Origin: Patiria miniata
Taxonomy: Eukaryota; Echinodermata; Asteroidea; Valvatida; Asterinidae
DNA: 64,000 bases
Reading direction: 5' to 3'
Assembly: GCF_015706575.1 (NCBI RefSeq)
Contig: NW_024037057.1
Coordinates: 2,561,501 to 2,625,500, forward strand
The notes beneath the pieces are model-generated. The model was not told the DNA's origin, did no database searches, and saw only the letters and a list, made by a program, of their open reading frames with translations. This document shows positions 22,010 through 32,929 of this stretch, in pieces; positions within the stretch are counted from its first letter, which is position 1, and each line of letters starts with the position of its first letter. The position numbers were made by a program, and so were the translations under genes.

Positions 22010-22662
22010 TTAGACGCGTGATAACGGCCCGTACAGGTGGCAATAACCTTGAATACTTGTCAACCAACAAAGACCCAGACAGCTTTACCGCTTCACCGTA
22101 CCACTGCACTGCACGCGGCGGCTATTAAATTTGCAGGGATCTGTGCCTCTTTTTGTGTAGAAGTCTGTCAAGCCGGCTGGTTGTTTTTAAATATTCATGA
22201 CCCTACGTTTTTGGCCTCATTATTGAATTCTTATCAGCGATAACTACATAATCATGTTAACGCCGAGCACAATATCTTTAGTTTTCAAATGCAATATGAA
22301 ATATTGCATTTGTATTATCGGTTTGGGATCACATTTCTCTAAAACTTTTCAATGCAAGCCTAATTTAAAACGAGATTTGGGTAAACGGTGTTTTCGAAAA
22401 GGTGTAATTTGACGTTTATTTCCCGGGTAAATACTTCATATATGACAACAAAAACGGCACAATACCATTTGTCAAATCCAGAAATATTTATTTTAAAACA
22501 AATTTGGAACAAGTATTCTGGAACATAAGGACTAGTTTTGCTCAAAGTTTTAGGAATATTTCCAATTTATATTTCATGCAAAAAAAAAAAAATTACACAC
22601 CTGCAAAATTCGCAATTAACATGTCATAACATGGTATTAAGGCCTGTTATCACGCGTCCAAC
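22010..22662. mobile_element. candidate inverted-repeat element
   Basis: GGTTAGACGCGTGATAACGG near 22010 is matched in inverse by the sequence near 22640-22662 (on the minus strand GGTTGGACGCGTGATAACAG). The pair is about 650 bp apart with no gene inside. It could be a MITE; no clear target duplication. Confidence 0.45.
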
Positions 22663-23573
22663 CAATTAAGGCAAGTCCGTTCGGTGCACTTTGTACTGGA
22701 GCTCAGGACAGTCGTTCATCCTCGTGTGTAGGATCCATTGCTTTATACATACAGCCCAATGTAATGCGCCCCAACTCCATTATGTTTGTGCCAAATTTCC
22801 AAGAATGTTGGCCTGTTGTTGCTGCATGCGGCAACTACAAGAGTGCGTTAAAAGTAATGGACATCATTTTACAATCATTCAAAAACTAACCTGTCAAAAT
22901 ATCAAGAAAATATCCTGCTTGATTGTATGTCAATTGGGTCACACATCCTGTGAACTATTACGCTGTTATTATCAAGAAATGATACATTATCATTATTTCC
23001 TCGCGATGGTCGGACCAAACCACCGCGTGTCCAACATAACCCAGGTGGTTGCGTGGGGAAAAATGTATGCGGTCTTCTGAGCTGAAATTTCGATGCGTTA
23101 TTTTATACTAAACTGCTTCAGATGTATTATATTGCTGTGCCTTGAATTGGCAAAAATACTGAATTTTGCAAATGGTACCCATATTACCTTTGGCATAATT
23201 CCTACGGTTTCCTTTCAAATTATTAAAAACTTCCCAAAGATAGTTTTAGAATTTATTCGCCACAATTGTTAATGACACTTTATCTACTTTGGGGTTTACA
23301 ATTTTACCTTTAAAAAGACGGCTCGGACAAAATGGTGATGAGTAGTGTGTCACTAGCCTGAAACCCTTTATAATGCATGAACTTTTATAAACAAATGACA
23401 CAAATTGAAAGCATTCAATGAGAGTACCACATTGACAATTGTCATGTGTACACCAACATTGCAGGGACACCTTTTGATACGGTATGCTCAAAATTTCCCC
23501 ACATGATCATCAAAATAGGTTGTATTGTCTCAATTTTCTTAACTGATGAATATTATGAAAATGTCTTTGTGCA
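22663..23573. other. unassigned intron DNA
   Basis: The 129-residue frame at 22691-23080 has no motif I recognise and looks like chance. The last 100 bases resemble those before the gene at 39178 (GAATATTATGAAAATG / GAATATAATGAAAATG). Confidence 0.4.
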
Positions 23574-23589
23574 GGTTTTGTGAGACAAG

Positions 23590-25575
23590 ATGGCGGAAGC
23601 TGCAGCCAAATACGTGCTGGGTACGATCAGTCGGGGACACCTCGAATGCCTGATTTGTTGCTGTCGTTTCATCGATCCGAAGATGATGGACTGTCTACAC
23701 AGCTTCTGCCTGAACTGTCTGGAAGAGCTTATCAGCAGACAGCAACCCAAGGCGGACCAGATTACTTGCCCAATTTGCAAGCAGGAAACTGCGGTACCAG
23801 ACACTGGATTGCAGGGTCTACCCAACTGCTTTTCCCTGAGTTCCCTCGTCGATGAATTCAACAAGCAGGAGCGGTTGCTAGAAGACGAACCTTCGAATGC
23901 CCCACCAACGTGTGAGGAATGTGAGGAGGGCTTAGAAGCAGTCTCAAGGTGCTTAGACTGTGATGGGAACATCTGTCAGAAATGTCGAGATACCCATCAG
24001 AAGATGAAATCTACTAAGAAACATCTGATCGTCAACTTGGATCAAAGCGAAGCACAAGTGCCTACGGTGGATCTTTTGAAAAAAGATATCCCGCAATGTA
24101 ACAAACACACTACTAATGATCTCTGTTTTTACTGCGAGACATGTAAGACTTTAGCCTGTGCGGCATGTGTTGCATTAGATCATCGAGGAGCGAAGCATAA
24201 ATACAGAGAAGTCGCAGATGCCATACGATCGTATCGTCAGGATGTCGGCAAAATTATGCAAAGGTTCGAAAACAACAGACATGAATACAAAGTCACCGAT
24301 GATTCACTCTCACATGCCAGGAACAGGTTGAAAATCATGGTGGCCCGGGCCTGTAAGGACATTACCGCCAAAGAGGAAGAAGAGTTTGCAAAGATCAGAA
24401 ACAAATCTCGCCTTCTCAGAGACAAAGTAACACAAATCGGCGAAGAACGAGAAAAAAAGTTCGAGGAAGTCCAGAAAAGAAACCATGACAAGATGGAGCG
24501 GGCCGAGCAGATTGTAGCAACAGTCAACAAGTTGATGCAGCAAGCTGACGACTTTGAGCTTTTGGACCTCAAACCCAAGGTGATGCACAACTTAGAGTGC
24601 CAGGAGAAACTCAGATTGGAGCATGCACAGCATGGACTCTCATTCGTTGGGGTCAAATGTCAAGATGTTGTGGCAGATGCAGACCTTGGTGAGGTACTTG
24701 AACATGAAATCTGGCAGTCAGAAGAAGAGTTTCATTGTTGGGATGTGCCGGAATTTGATCAATCTGATATTGATCCATCTGATTTTGCAATAAGCGTCGC
24801 GTGTTTAGGGAATGGCGACATAGCCGTAAACGACTTATTGGGACAGTTGGTGATTCTTACTTCCACTGGGTGGTATAAATCAAAAGTTAATCGGGAGAAG
24901 TTAAATCGTCCCGCGAGAGTAGCTGCTTCCTCTGATGGCCTACTTCTGGTTGTTGATGAAGATTATGTAAAGGTGTTTGACTCCTCTCTAAAATTCATTC
25001 GCCAGTTTGAACCATCACGTCAGATTAATGAGGTAGATGGTGAGCCAGAGAGTAATGTTTCTGGTATTGCTGTGGATAAGAAGCATCGGATAGCAGTGGC
25101 AGACAGAGGGAGAAAGCTGATATCTCTGCACCATCTGGACGGGTCCTTGATTACAGCCATTCGACATGACTTGGTCGATTTTGGTTTGGCCATCGGAATC
25201 GAGGAACGCTTGATTTTCACAAACTACAGGGAGAGCAAGTTGATTTGCACTACCTATACGGGAGAAGAGGTCTTCAATATAAAGATTTATTTTTCCTTGG
25301 ATCCTGTAAGACCAACCGGCGTGTGCTGCGATGACGCTGGGGACATATATGTTTCCGTCCACTGCGAAGAACCCGAACACAGTCGAGTGTTCCATTATTC
25401 AGCGGGGGGAGCTTTTATGGGGCCAGTGGCTCTAGGACTTCACTCTCCCTATGACTTGACATTTACGCAAAGAGGAGACCTCGTGGTGGCTGATGAGATC
25501 TCAATCAAGTTCTTTCAGCGGGTGTCAGTGGAGCAGAGTAGGAAAAGAATTGTGCACTGTTCCTTATATACATAA
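23590..25575 (+). CDS. TRIM-NHL E3 ubiquitin ligase, copy with stop-loss tail (661 aa)
   Basis: Same architecture as copy 1: RING ligands C20, C23, C35, H37, C40, C43, C60, C63 all present (CLIC in place of the usual CPIC); B-box 1 from C108 to H145; B-box 2 from the CNKH motif; coiled coil about 205-340; NHL propeller about 390-645. No acidic repeat in the propeller loop. All other copies end at QRV; here the stop TGA has become TCA, so the frame runs 16 residues further to 25575, and the DNA after this point no longer matches the TRIM 3' flanks. The bases before the ATG (TTTGTGAGACAAG) belong to a different upstream lineage shared only with 39178. Probably an active E3 ligase, though the tail could affect propeller closure. 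Confidence 0.92.
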   Translation: MAEAAAKYVLGTISRGHLECLICCCRFIDPKMMDCLHSFCLNCLEELISRQQPKADQITCPICKQETAVPDTGLQGLPNCFSLSSLVDEFNKQERLLEDEPSNAPPTCEECEEGLEAVSRCLDCDGNICQKCRDTHQKMKSTKKHLIVNLDQSEAQVPTVDLLKKDIPQCNKHTTNDLCFYCETCKTLACAACVALDHRGAKHKYREVADAIRSYRQDVGKIMQRFENNRHEYKVTDDSLSHARNRLKIMVARACKDITAKEEEEFAKIRNKSRLLRDKVTQIGEEREKKFEEVQKRNHDKMERAEQIVATVNKLMQQADDFELLDLKPKVMHNLECQEKLRLEHAQHGLSFVGVKCQDVVADADLGEVLEHEIWQSEEEFHCWDVPEFDQSDIDPSDFAISVACLGNGDIAVNDLLGQLVILTSTGWYKSKVNREKLNRPARVAASSDGLLLVVDEDYVKVFDSSLKFIRQFEPSRQINEVDGEPESNVSGIAVDKKHRIAVADRGRKLISLHHLDGSLITAIRHDLVDFGLAIGIEERLIFTNYRESKLICTTYTGEEVFNIKIYFSLDPVRPTGVCCDDAGDIYVSVHCEEPEHSRVFHYSAGGAFMGPVALGLHSPYDLTFTQRGDLVVADEISIKFFQRVSVEQSRKRIVHCSLYT

Positions 25576-26276
25576 ACGTTGGTGTGCTGATGTTTTGCCT
25601 GTAGGATGTAGAATTCACAGGGGCAACTAATTTGATGCCCATAGCGATGGTGGTTGCTTGGCAATTGTATATAGTAAAATGACTATAGGGCGCAGTAATC
25701 AAGACCCAAGACAAAATCGTACTACAGCCATAAATGTGGTTGTAGTTGTTTAGAAAGTACAACGATGAAAAGTGGTAACGTGCTTAAAGAATAAAGGGTC
25801 TTCAATGCAGACATGATCATTATCACGATCAGCAGAAACATGCACGTGTAGCCAACTGATGCATTCCCATAATGTAAACACTCGAGTGACTTTGCATTTT
25901 CCCACTGAATATTTGAGTGTTGAACTTTTATATGTAACGGAATGTTTGAACCTTGTTTTACATCATAGGGAGAGTTAAATTTGGTTTCCCTTTTAGAATC
26001 CTGCTCTCATAGCTGTCTAATATCAATGTATACGACTGTCCTATACTTAAACAGAACTTAGAATATAACAATGCAAAATAAGATGGAGTTTAGAAACAGC
26101 TGTTTCAAAATGTTCAGGATTCTCAAATGAATATGTCGTGTTTTGGAAACTCTGTCTCTCAAAAATTTGTGACAACTGTCAACCACAAATTGCTGTTTTG
26201 ATAGACAACATGTGAAACCGCAATCTGCCAGCCCTCCCTTTTTGATTGGTTAACCAATTACCAGTAGATTTAAATG
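25576..26276. other. 3' flank of TRIM copy, unassigned
   Basis: Does not match the 3' flanks of the other TRIM genes. AATAAA at 25790-25795 is the first canonical polyadenylation signal. No other feature. Confidence 0.45.
25790..25795 (+). promoter_or_regulatory. candidate polyadenylation signal
   Basis: AATAAA, 215 bases after the stop of the TRIM gene ending at 25575. Confidence 0.35.
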
Positions 26277-26360
26277 TTTGTTTGTTGGGGTGTTGGGCTG
26301 TTTGTTTGTTTGTTTGTTGGGGTGTTTGTTTGTTTGTTTGTTTGTTTGTTTGTTTGTTTG
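26277..26360. repeat. (GTTT)n microsatellite, LINE tail
   Basis: Runs of GTTT broken by GGGGTGTTGGG. It sits exactly at the 3' end of the minus-strand LINE, where it reads (CAAA)n, and so is best explained as its tail. Confidence 0.8.
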
Positions 26361-26614
26361 ATTTATTTCCATTTATACATGTACATACATAAGCAACAGT
26401 TCACATGATATAATATAAATACATGTAGTTAAATAATAAACAGAATTGGAGTATGAATGGGGGTGTCATCCAGAGGAGGACTAGCCTTCTGTAATCGGAG
26501 CACCCAAAACTGTCGTCAACAATCATCATATTGTCACATAGCATTTCAATATACAAAAAGTAATTATAGTATAGGAAAGAGCACAATCTAAATGGTAATA
26601 AGTGTCTACAAAAA

Positions 26615-29605
26615 TTAGACTAAATACTGCCTCGCTGATTGAAGACATGAATAGCAATTGGGTTTCGTACACGCAAAATTTGCATATTTTGACAAATAAA
26701 ATTTCTTGAGATGTTTAACGAAAACAATTCTAGAAGAATTAACATAATTTCTAACATCCTGAGGTAGGGAATTAACAATTTCAGGCAAATTATATCGATA
26801 ATTAGCAGATACAACATCCACTCTACAGGAACCGGGTAAGTGAATAAGGATTTGTTGTCTTGTAGAGTACGAATGAAATTCTTCATTTAAAGGAAAGAAT
26901 GCTTGACTACTTAAATTAAGTGGAAGTAAATTATGAAAATAATCAAAGTAATGAGTACCGATTTGGACATTATAAAAATCCTCAAATATAAGAATTTTAA
27001 ATTTACTACAAAGGGGTACAGTATGAGTGTTGTATTTAGCATTGCAAGCATTCCTAATACATTTATTCTGCAACGTAATGAGTCTAGTAAATAGAGAAGG
27101 ATGTATCTTGATCATACCACCCCAGGCTAAAATACCATAATTTAAAAAAAAATTAACGAAAGTGTTATAAAGAGCCAAGCTATCTTTAGTCCTCAAAAGG
27201 TTCCTAGATCTATTAATGATGTAATTAGCTTTGGTAACTTTATTACACACTGAAGAAATTTGCTTCTTCCAAAGCATGTTTTCATCTGTTTCAAGACCCA
27301 AGAACCTAGTACAGGAAACATTTTTGAGAATAGTATTTTCCAAACGTAAAACAACTTCAGGCAAATATGGTACCTTCTGTTTAGATGAATAACAAATAAA
27401 AAAGTTTTTTTTCAGGATGAACCCTTAACCTATTGGCTCTAAACCAATCTTGAAGTATCAGTAAATCTCTATTTACATTATCAGCCAACTCAGTTAAATC
27501 TCTACCAGATGCAGAAAGGGTTGTATCATCAGCAAATAATACAGGTTTTAAGAATGAACAACACAAGGGTAAATCATTAACATAAATTAGGAATAAAAAA
27601 AGGTCCTAGAGTAGACCCCTGGGGTATTCCACAATTAATTTCATTAGTGGTTGATGCAACACCATTCACGACAACATACTGCCTACGATTGTTAAGATAA
27701 CTAGTGAACCAATGAAGTGGAACACCCCGAATTCCATAGTGATGTAATTTGCTAAGAAGTAAATCATGACTTACTGTATCAAAAGCTTTCTTTAAATGAA
27801 GAAAAATGCCTAATGAAATATCAGGGGGAGATTTATTAGTAGCATCAGTTAAGCTATTGTAAAAGTCAAGCATTGCATGCACAGTACTTCTACCTGGACG
27901 AAATCCATACTGGTTCGGAGAAAGCAAATTGTTGGATTCAAAAAACAAAGAAGCTCTTTTATACATAAGTTTTTCTAAAACTTTTGAGCAAGTGTTAAGT
28001 AAAGAAAAAGGTCGATAATTGCTTGGGTCTTGTGCATCCCCCTTTTTAAAAATAGGAACAACTTTAGCTGTTTTATACATGTCGGGAAATATTCCTTGAT
28101 CAAAAGAAGCATTAAAATTACTCGCCAAAGGAGAAGAAATTATTCCAACAACGTCTTTTAAAATAGAATTGCTTATTTCATCAGGTCCAGAACTACTCTT
28201 ACTTGTAAACTTCGAAACAATCTCAATAATTTCATGGGAGTCAGTAGGACTGACAAAAAAAGTATTAATGGGAGACTGAACAAAATTGACATAGTAATAA
28301 CAGTCCTTAATTGCCCCAGGAACAGCCCGACATGTTGTTTTACCTATAGAACAAAAATGATTATTAAAAGCAGATGCTATGTCCTTAAGGTCGGTAATCA
28401 AGCTGAAATTCAAAATAATACTACTCAAATTCCCAGAAGAGTGTTTAGGACTGAGTTTAATCATGGAGTTAAGAATTCGCCAAGTTTCTCTAGCATTGCC
28501 TTTTAAATCATTAAGCTTATTTCGATAATACAAAGTTTTGGCCATACGCTTGAGTTTATTGAAAACATTATTGTATTTTTTATAAAAAGCAAGCTTGGTC
28601 GAGCTCTTATTCCTATTTACATAATGCGTTTGTTTATTGTAACACGATGTCAGTAAACCCGAAGTCATCCATGGAGCTCTCAACGATATTCGTCGAGAAG
28701 GTTTTGTGTGTACAACAGGGAATGATCAATCAAATGCTGATTGCCAAATTTCGTTAAAAGCAGATAATTTCAGGTCAGGATTTTCTAAATCATAAACTTG
28801 AGACCAGGTAGCAGTTGAAAGTAATCTCTGAAAAGCTTGCCGATTGGCAGAGTTATATTTTCTAAAAGTCCAAACACGGTCAAATTCTGGCTTTGAATCG
28901 TGACCCTTTTCAAATGAATATAATGAAATAAAATGATCAGAAAGATCGCTTTTTATAATAAAAGAGGCCGCTTTTCTATCAACTCTATTAGTAAAAATAT
29001 TATCAATCAGTGATAAAGAATTTGAGTTGGGGTCAATTCGAGTAGGCCTTAAAATCATAGGAACAAAATTATCAGCAAATAGACTATCGATGAGGTTACT
29101 GACAAAATTTCCATAAAAGGATTGTTTACCATAACTAAGCAGATTTACATTTATATCACCTAGAATATAACAAGCTTTAACTTTAATCTGTTTAACCTTA
29201 GAAAGACATTTAAGAAATTACCACAAGTTTCTAAATCACGAGGTAATACTCCTGGAGATCTATATAGAGAAAAAAACCAAAAAAACTATCCCTTGTTTGT
29301 GGATTAATTTCAGCAACAATCATTTCTATTTGGTTAGAAAAATAAGACAAATCTTCCCGAACAACAAAATTAAATTTATCATCAATATAAATAGCTACAC
29401 CTCCTCCCTTCCTGTCAGTACGGTGTTTTTCGCATAAACTAAGGGGATGATAACCAGGGAGATTATCAAAATCACAACAGTTCCTATCATTTAGATACGT
29501 TTCAGATAAAGCAATAAAATTAACCTTTTTCTTCTCACTCAAAAAATGCAAGTGCGTCTTTAAATCATCCCATTTACTGAGTAGACTAAAAATGTTCAGT
29601 TGCAT
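26615..29605 (-). pseudogene. LINE ORF2: AP endonuclease + reverse transcriptase (broken)
   Basis: Endonuclease part: LSETYLN, GGGVAIYI, GDINVNL (in a shifted frame near 29160), LIDNIFTN and SDHF. RT part: KVVPIFKKGD, NYRPFSLLN, LKKAFDTVSHD, GIPQGSTLGP, and the catalytic FADDTTL. C-terminal part: TRFLGLETDENMLW. Breaks: one-base loss in a T run near 29270, a further shift near 29215, in-frame TGA near 28726, one extra base in the run at 27594-27601, and one in the A run near 27405-27412. The replication role (target-primed reverse transcription) is known for the family; this copy cannot make a full protein as read. Confidence 0.85.
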
Positions 29606-30087
29606 AAAAATAATAGGATCAATGTACTTCTCAACATTTAAATTAAAATCTTGATACGTTACATAAGGACTTGAAATTGAGGAGTAGTCTGATTTTTAAG
29701 GGGACGGCACACAAAAAGAAGTGTCGCCATCATCCTCATTGTCATCAAAAAGCTCAGCAAAACAAATATCATCTATGGTGGTTTGAAAATTACACATAAC
29801 AAGTCAGTAAAGAATTCAGTTGTGCTCAAAAATATACCTTCTGAATAATAAAAGATGTTGGAATGATGAACTGTTGAAAATAATACGTAAAATCACATTA
29901 GAACAAGTAGTCCTAAAAAAACACCACGTGACCAATGAAAATTGTCAACAGCAGTATACAAAATTTAGTATGATATGCGGCAAGTCCAAACATGTGTGTG
30001 GCCGCATGGGGGCTCCATCAGCCAAGGCACAAGTTGACATAAGTCATGATGGACCCAGGGTGCCAGAAAACGAGGGTACCAGAAAAA

Positions 30088-30848
30088 CTATCGTTCGGCC
30101 GGTTGATAATTGTCCGGAAGGGACCAAGCTTCAACGACTTTTTCAGTCTTACCAGCGATGATCAGGCTTACTGAGCCTTTGCGAAAATCGATCTTTACCT
30201 GAGGGTTCTTGCCCAGTTGTTTAGCTGACTTGAACGATGTACTTGCCTTGAGTTGACCGTGTGCAGCTTTAATCTTCTGGGGCCATTGGGACACCACTTT
30301 CATGTCTTTCATCTCATCGGGTTTAGAACGAGCAGACCTTAGCACATACTCTTTGTCGTCCCAGACGAGAAAAGCGACCAGGAAATTTGGGTTTGTGGAC
30401 TGGGTGGAGCCAGATTTAGGGCGTTTCGGAAGAGGGTGAGATCTTCGTAGAACCATCGAATTAGCTTTGTCGGCTGTGATACCACAAAGCTGCATAAGAC
30501 GCTTGGCCTTTACATCATTGTCCATCTCTGAGCTGAAGCTTGGAGGATTGAGAAAGACCAAGTTATATTGCATGCTGCGGGCTTCCATGAGTAGTATTTG
30601 CTGTTTGTAGTTGCTCTCTAATGACTTTATTTTGGTGTCAACTGCTGGAATGGCCTTCTCCAGATTATTTTTTCAAAGGCGAAATCAAGTGAGGCTTGAA
30701 GGCTAGTAAGTTTTTTAGCATTTCCCTTGGTGATGGATAGAACTAAAGTTAAAGCAACTCGGTTTTCTTCGAGGGCTTGACGTATCTCAGCTGCGTCCTT
30801 CTTGGAGGCCATTGCTGCAGCAAATGTTGATGAAATAATTGCAGTCAA
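30088..30848 (-). pseudogene. LINE ORF1 (nucleic-acid chaperone type), one frameshift
   Basis: The N-terminal piece (30848-30627) is helical and charged (KKDAAEIRQALEENR), a likely coiled coil. The C-terminal piece (30588-30088) has YNLVFLNPP, MQLCGI and VAFLVWDDKEYVL, resembling the RRM-like core of L1-type ORF1 proteins. The two are separated by a single-base change in the A run near 30670. This sits directly upstream of ORF2, the standard order. Confidence 0.55.
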
Positions 30849-31140
30849 ATATATTTAGTCCGAAGAGAAAGGAGTTGGAATTCTAAGGAGACGAACTGTA
30901 GTGCCCCAGGAAGACCGTATCTTAGACGTGACAATGGAGAAGCATGCACACGTGCATACTACACTGCATACCGATGAACAATAGGACAACTCGACCTACG
31001 GACGTACTGACTCAAAAAACTTGCGTTTCTCCGTTTCCACGAAAATAAAAGTCGTCAAATTATTACTCAGAATGACCCATGGTGTATCGTTCAACTCACT
31101 TTATTGTCGAAGTAAGCAGAAGAGTGGGTTTAGACTGGTA

Positions 31141-31606
31141 TAGCCCCATAAATGTGGCCTATTTACTGGACTGCCTCCGTAAACATAGCCCACACATCCA
31201 CATGTACAAAAACGTGTCGACTTTGCCAAATTTTGATTTTCACATTTAGGCTTACTTTGTAGGTTTTTTTTTGCTTTAGAAGCATTCTCACCCTCTATAT
31301 AGGCTAATCAGAAAGTGCTGCCTTTTTCAGATGTCCATTTTTTGTGAAATTTCCAGATACATTTGCACACGTTTGCGTATCAAAATGTCAACATGAAATT
31401 TCACAAAAATTAGACATCTGAAAAAGGCAGCACTTTCTGATTAGCCTATATAGAGGAGAGGAATGCTTCTAAAGCATAAAAAACCTACAAAGTAAGCCTA
31501 AATGTGAAAATCAAAATTTGGCAAAGTCGACACGTTTTTGTACATGTGGATGTGTGGCCTATGTTTACGGAGGCAGTCCAGTAAATAGGCCACATTTATG
31601 GGGCTA
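31141..31606. mobile_element. near-perfect palindromic MITE with 9-bp target duplication
   Basis: Ends TAGCCCCATAAATGTGGCC and its exact inverse. The flanking 9-mer AGACTGGTA occurs at 31132-31140 and again at 31607-31615. Arms of about 225 bases are almost identical, with a short loop near 31366-31395. No coding. A 9-bp duplication fits Mutator-like elements, but that assignment is inference. Confidence 0.9.
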
Positions 31607-32160
31607 AGACTGGTAAAGCGGTAGAAATGGGCCTTCACTAACGGAGCTCCATGCAAGCACGTCCTCACACGCTGACCGCCATCTTTGCGGTGTGTAGCCG
31701 TGTATGTTAATACGATAGAAAAATGTAGTGTTGTATAAAACCTTAAAAAATTATAGAAAATATTAATAGTAATGAAGTCAATTTCATGTCTCTTTGCATG
31801 TATCTACATAATGTAACCACCCACCACCCGGATTTTCACTCACTTTTTTTTCAAAAATCGTATTGCGGTGAATGATGACGTCACACATTTTCCGAATATT
31901 TCTCTCAAAAATATTACAAAAGGAAGTATTTAGTAAGCATTTTTGGGAGACATAAGCTAATTAAATTTAAAAAATAAAGCTCATATAAAATCACAGGAAC
32001 ACGTCATCATGATGTCCTTCAATTCTCGTCTCTATAACGTCCCCGTCTTTGTATATACATATAAATATTTTTAATCCAGTTGGATTTTTATTTAGAACAA
32101 AATGTAGGAATGCTGCGAAGCACTGTGTATAGAGCATAGTAAATTGAAAGTTAATGTAGA
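31607..32160. other. unassigned intergenic DNA
   Basis: No gene, RNA or clear repeat. A patch at 31640-31710 is less AT-rich than its surroundings. Confidence 0.4.
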
Positions 32161-32452
32161 TAAGTGCTCACCGGATTAGCTGTTGTACCCGAGCTTTCGG
32201 ACCTGGCGTCCTTCTTCATGGGGTGTTCTTGCTTGTTTTGAACGCGGAGAATTCCACGTTCAAACCACAATGTGAGAGCGTCCCCAGATCGAATATGAGA
32301 CGCTGTTCTCGTTCCTTGCGTTGTGCGTAAGTAGTTGTCGTAGTTACGACGCACACCCGCATGTCGTCACAAGTGTGAGGATGTGTGTTGAAGTGTTGTG
32401 CTAGGGAGAGTGGATTTTCATTTATATTGATAAAGGGCTTCAAAATGCACAA
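32161..32452 (-). mobile_element. Penelope-like element 3' fragment (GIY-YIG tail)
   Basis: On the minus strand the frame reads LAQHFNTHPHTCDDMRV, then RKEREQRLIFDLGTLSHCGL and N, ending at a stop near 32216. This spacing (HFN..H..D, then R..E...I..L.T....GLN) is the C-terminal part of GIY-YIG endonucleases of Penelope-like elements. After the stop comes ATGAAGAAGGACGCCAGGTC and CGAAAGCTCGGG, the kind of bulge-hairpin motif found at PLE ends. The 5' side is cut off by the MITE at 32453. Confidence 0.5.
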
Positions 32453-32883
32453 TGTGACCTGTCCTAGCATAATGAAAAATAACCCCGACAAAGTGCAAAT
32501 CATTGCCAAAGTGCAAATCATTGGCTTTTCAGTGATACCAAATTTATTTCTGTAGCTGAATTTATTCCAAAGATATGACACAGGAACTTAAACCGTATAC
32601 TGCCAATTTTCGCTAACCTCATTTCCAGAAAAACGGCTTTGAAATTAAAGACGTGCATTGCGCCACCAATGACATTGAAAAAGTTCTTCAGTTTTTCCAC
32701 TTTTGTTAGTATTTTTTCCCAACAAAAATGCTTTGTATGTATCTTGGATACCTTCGCTACTCAAAAATACAAAACAATCCATATTGATTTGGACCTGATT
32801 TTTCTAGTATATCCGACTTCAGACGTCAATTACTCAAAACAAGGTGTTGGGGGACATTCTTCATTTTGCCTCAGTAGGTCACA
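32453..32883. mobile_element. dispersed element with TGTGACCT ends, copy 1
   Basis: Starts TGTGACCTGTCCTAGCATAA and ends CCTCAGTAGGTCACA. About 430 bp, colinear with 37424-37869 (AGCATAATGA, CCAAATTTATTTCTGTA, TTCTTCAGTTTTTCCACTTT, TGATTTTTCTAGTAT, ATTACTCAAAACAAGG). Short inverted ends (TGTGACCT), no coding, so a non-autonomous DNA element is likely. Confidence 0.75.
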
Positions 32884-32929
32884 TTTAATGACTCAACACA
32901 TGACAAACGTGACGTAATCGTGACGAAAC

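Larger units (their letters stand above)
19737..23574 (+). other. candidate 5'UTR intron of TRIM copy at 23590
   Basis: Donor AAG|GTAGGT at 19737, acceptor TCTTTGTGCAG at 23573-23574, 16 bases before the ATG. At about 3.8 kb it is much longer than the ~0.8 kb of the other units, because a LINE 3' end and an inverted-repeat element lie inside. Inferred from the conserved position of both sites across units. Confidence 0.5.
26361..30900 (-). mobile_element. nearly full-length LINE, frameshifted
   Basis: On the minus strand in order: 5' region, ORF1 (30848-30088), ORF2 with endonuclease and RT (29605-26615), a 3'UTR with inverted motifs and the (CAAA)n tail. About 4.5 kb in total, close to the full length of CR1/Jockey-type elements. 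Nearly all breaks in the frames are single-base changes in A or T runs plus one in-frame TGA, so the copy is young or the breaks are assembly errors. Confidence 0.8.

Noticed and set aside
22691..23080. 129-residue plus-strand frame in the long intron
   Set aside because: No motif, Cys/His scattered without zinc-finger spacing, no second copy.
24237..24656. Antisense frames over the TRIM coiled-coil regions (also at 47580, 55814, 39822)
   Set aside because: They recur at the same place in each TRIM copy because the sense strand is conserved; Ser/Leu-rich shadows with no motif.
29820..30161. 113-residue plus-strand frame
   Set aside because: Lies opposite the start of LINE ORF2 and end of ORF1; a shadow frame.
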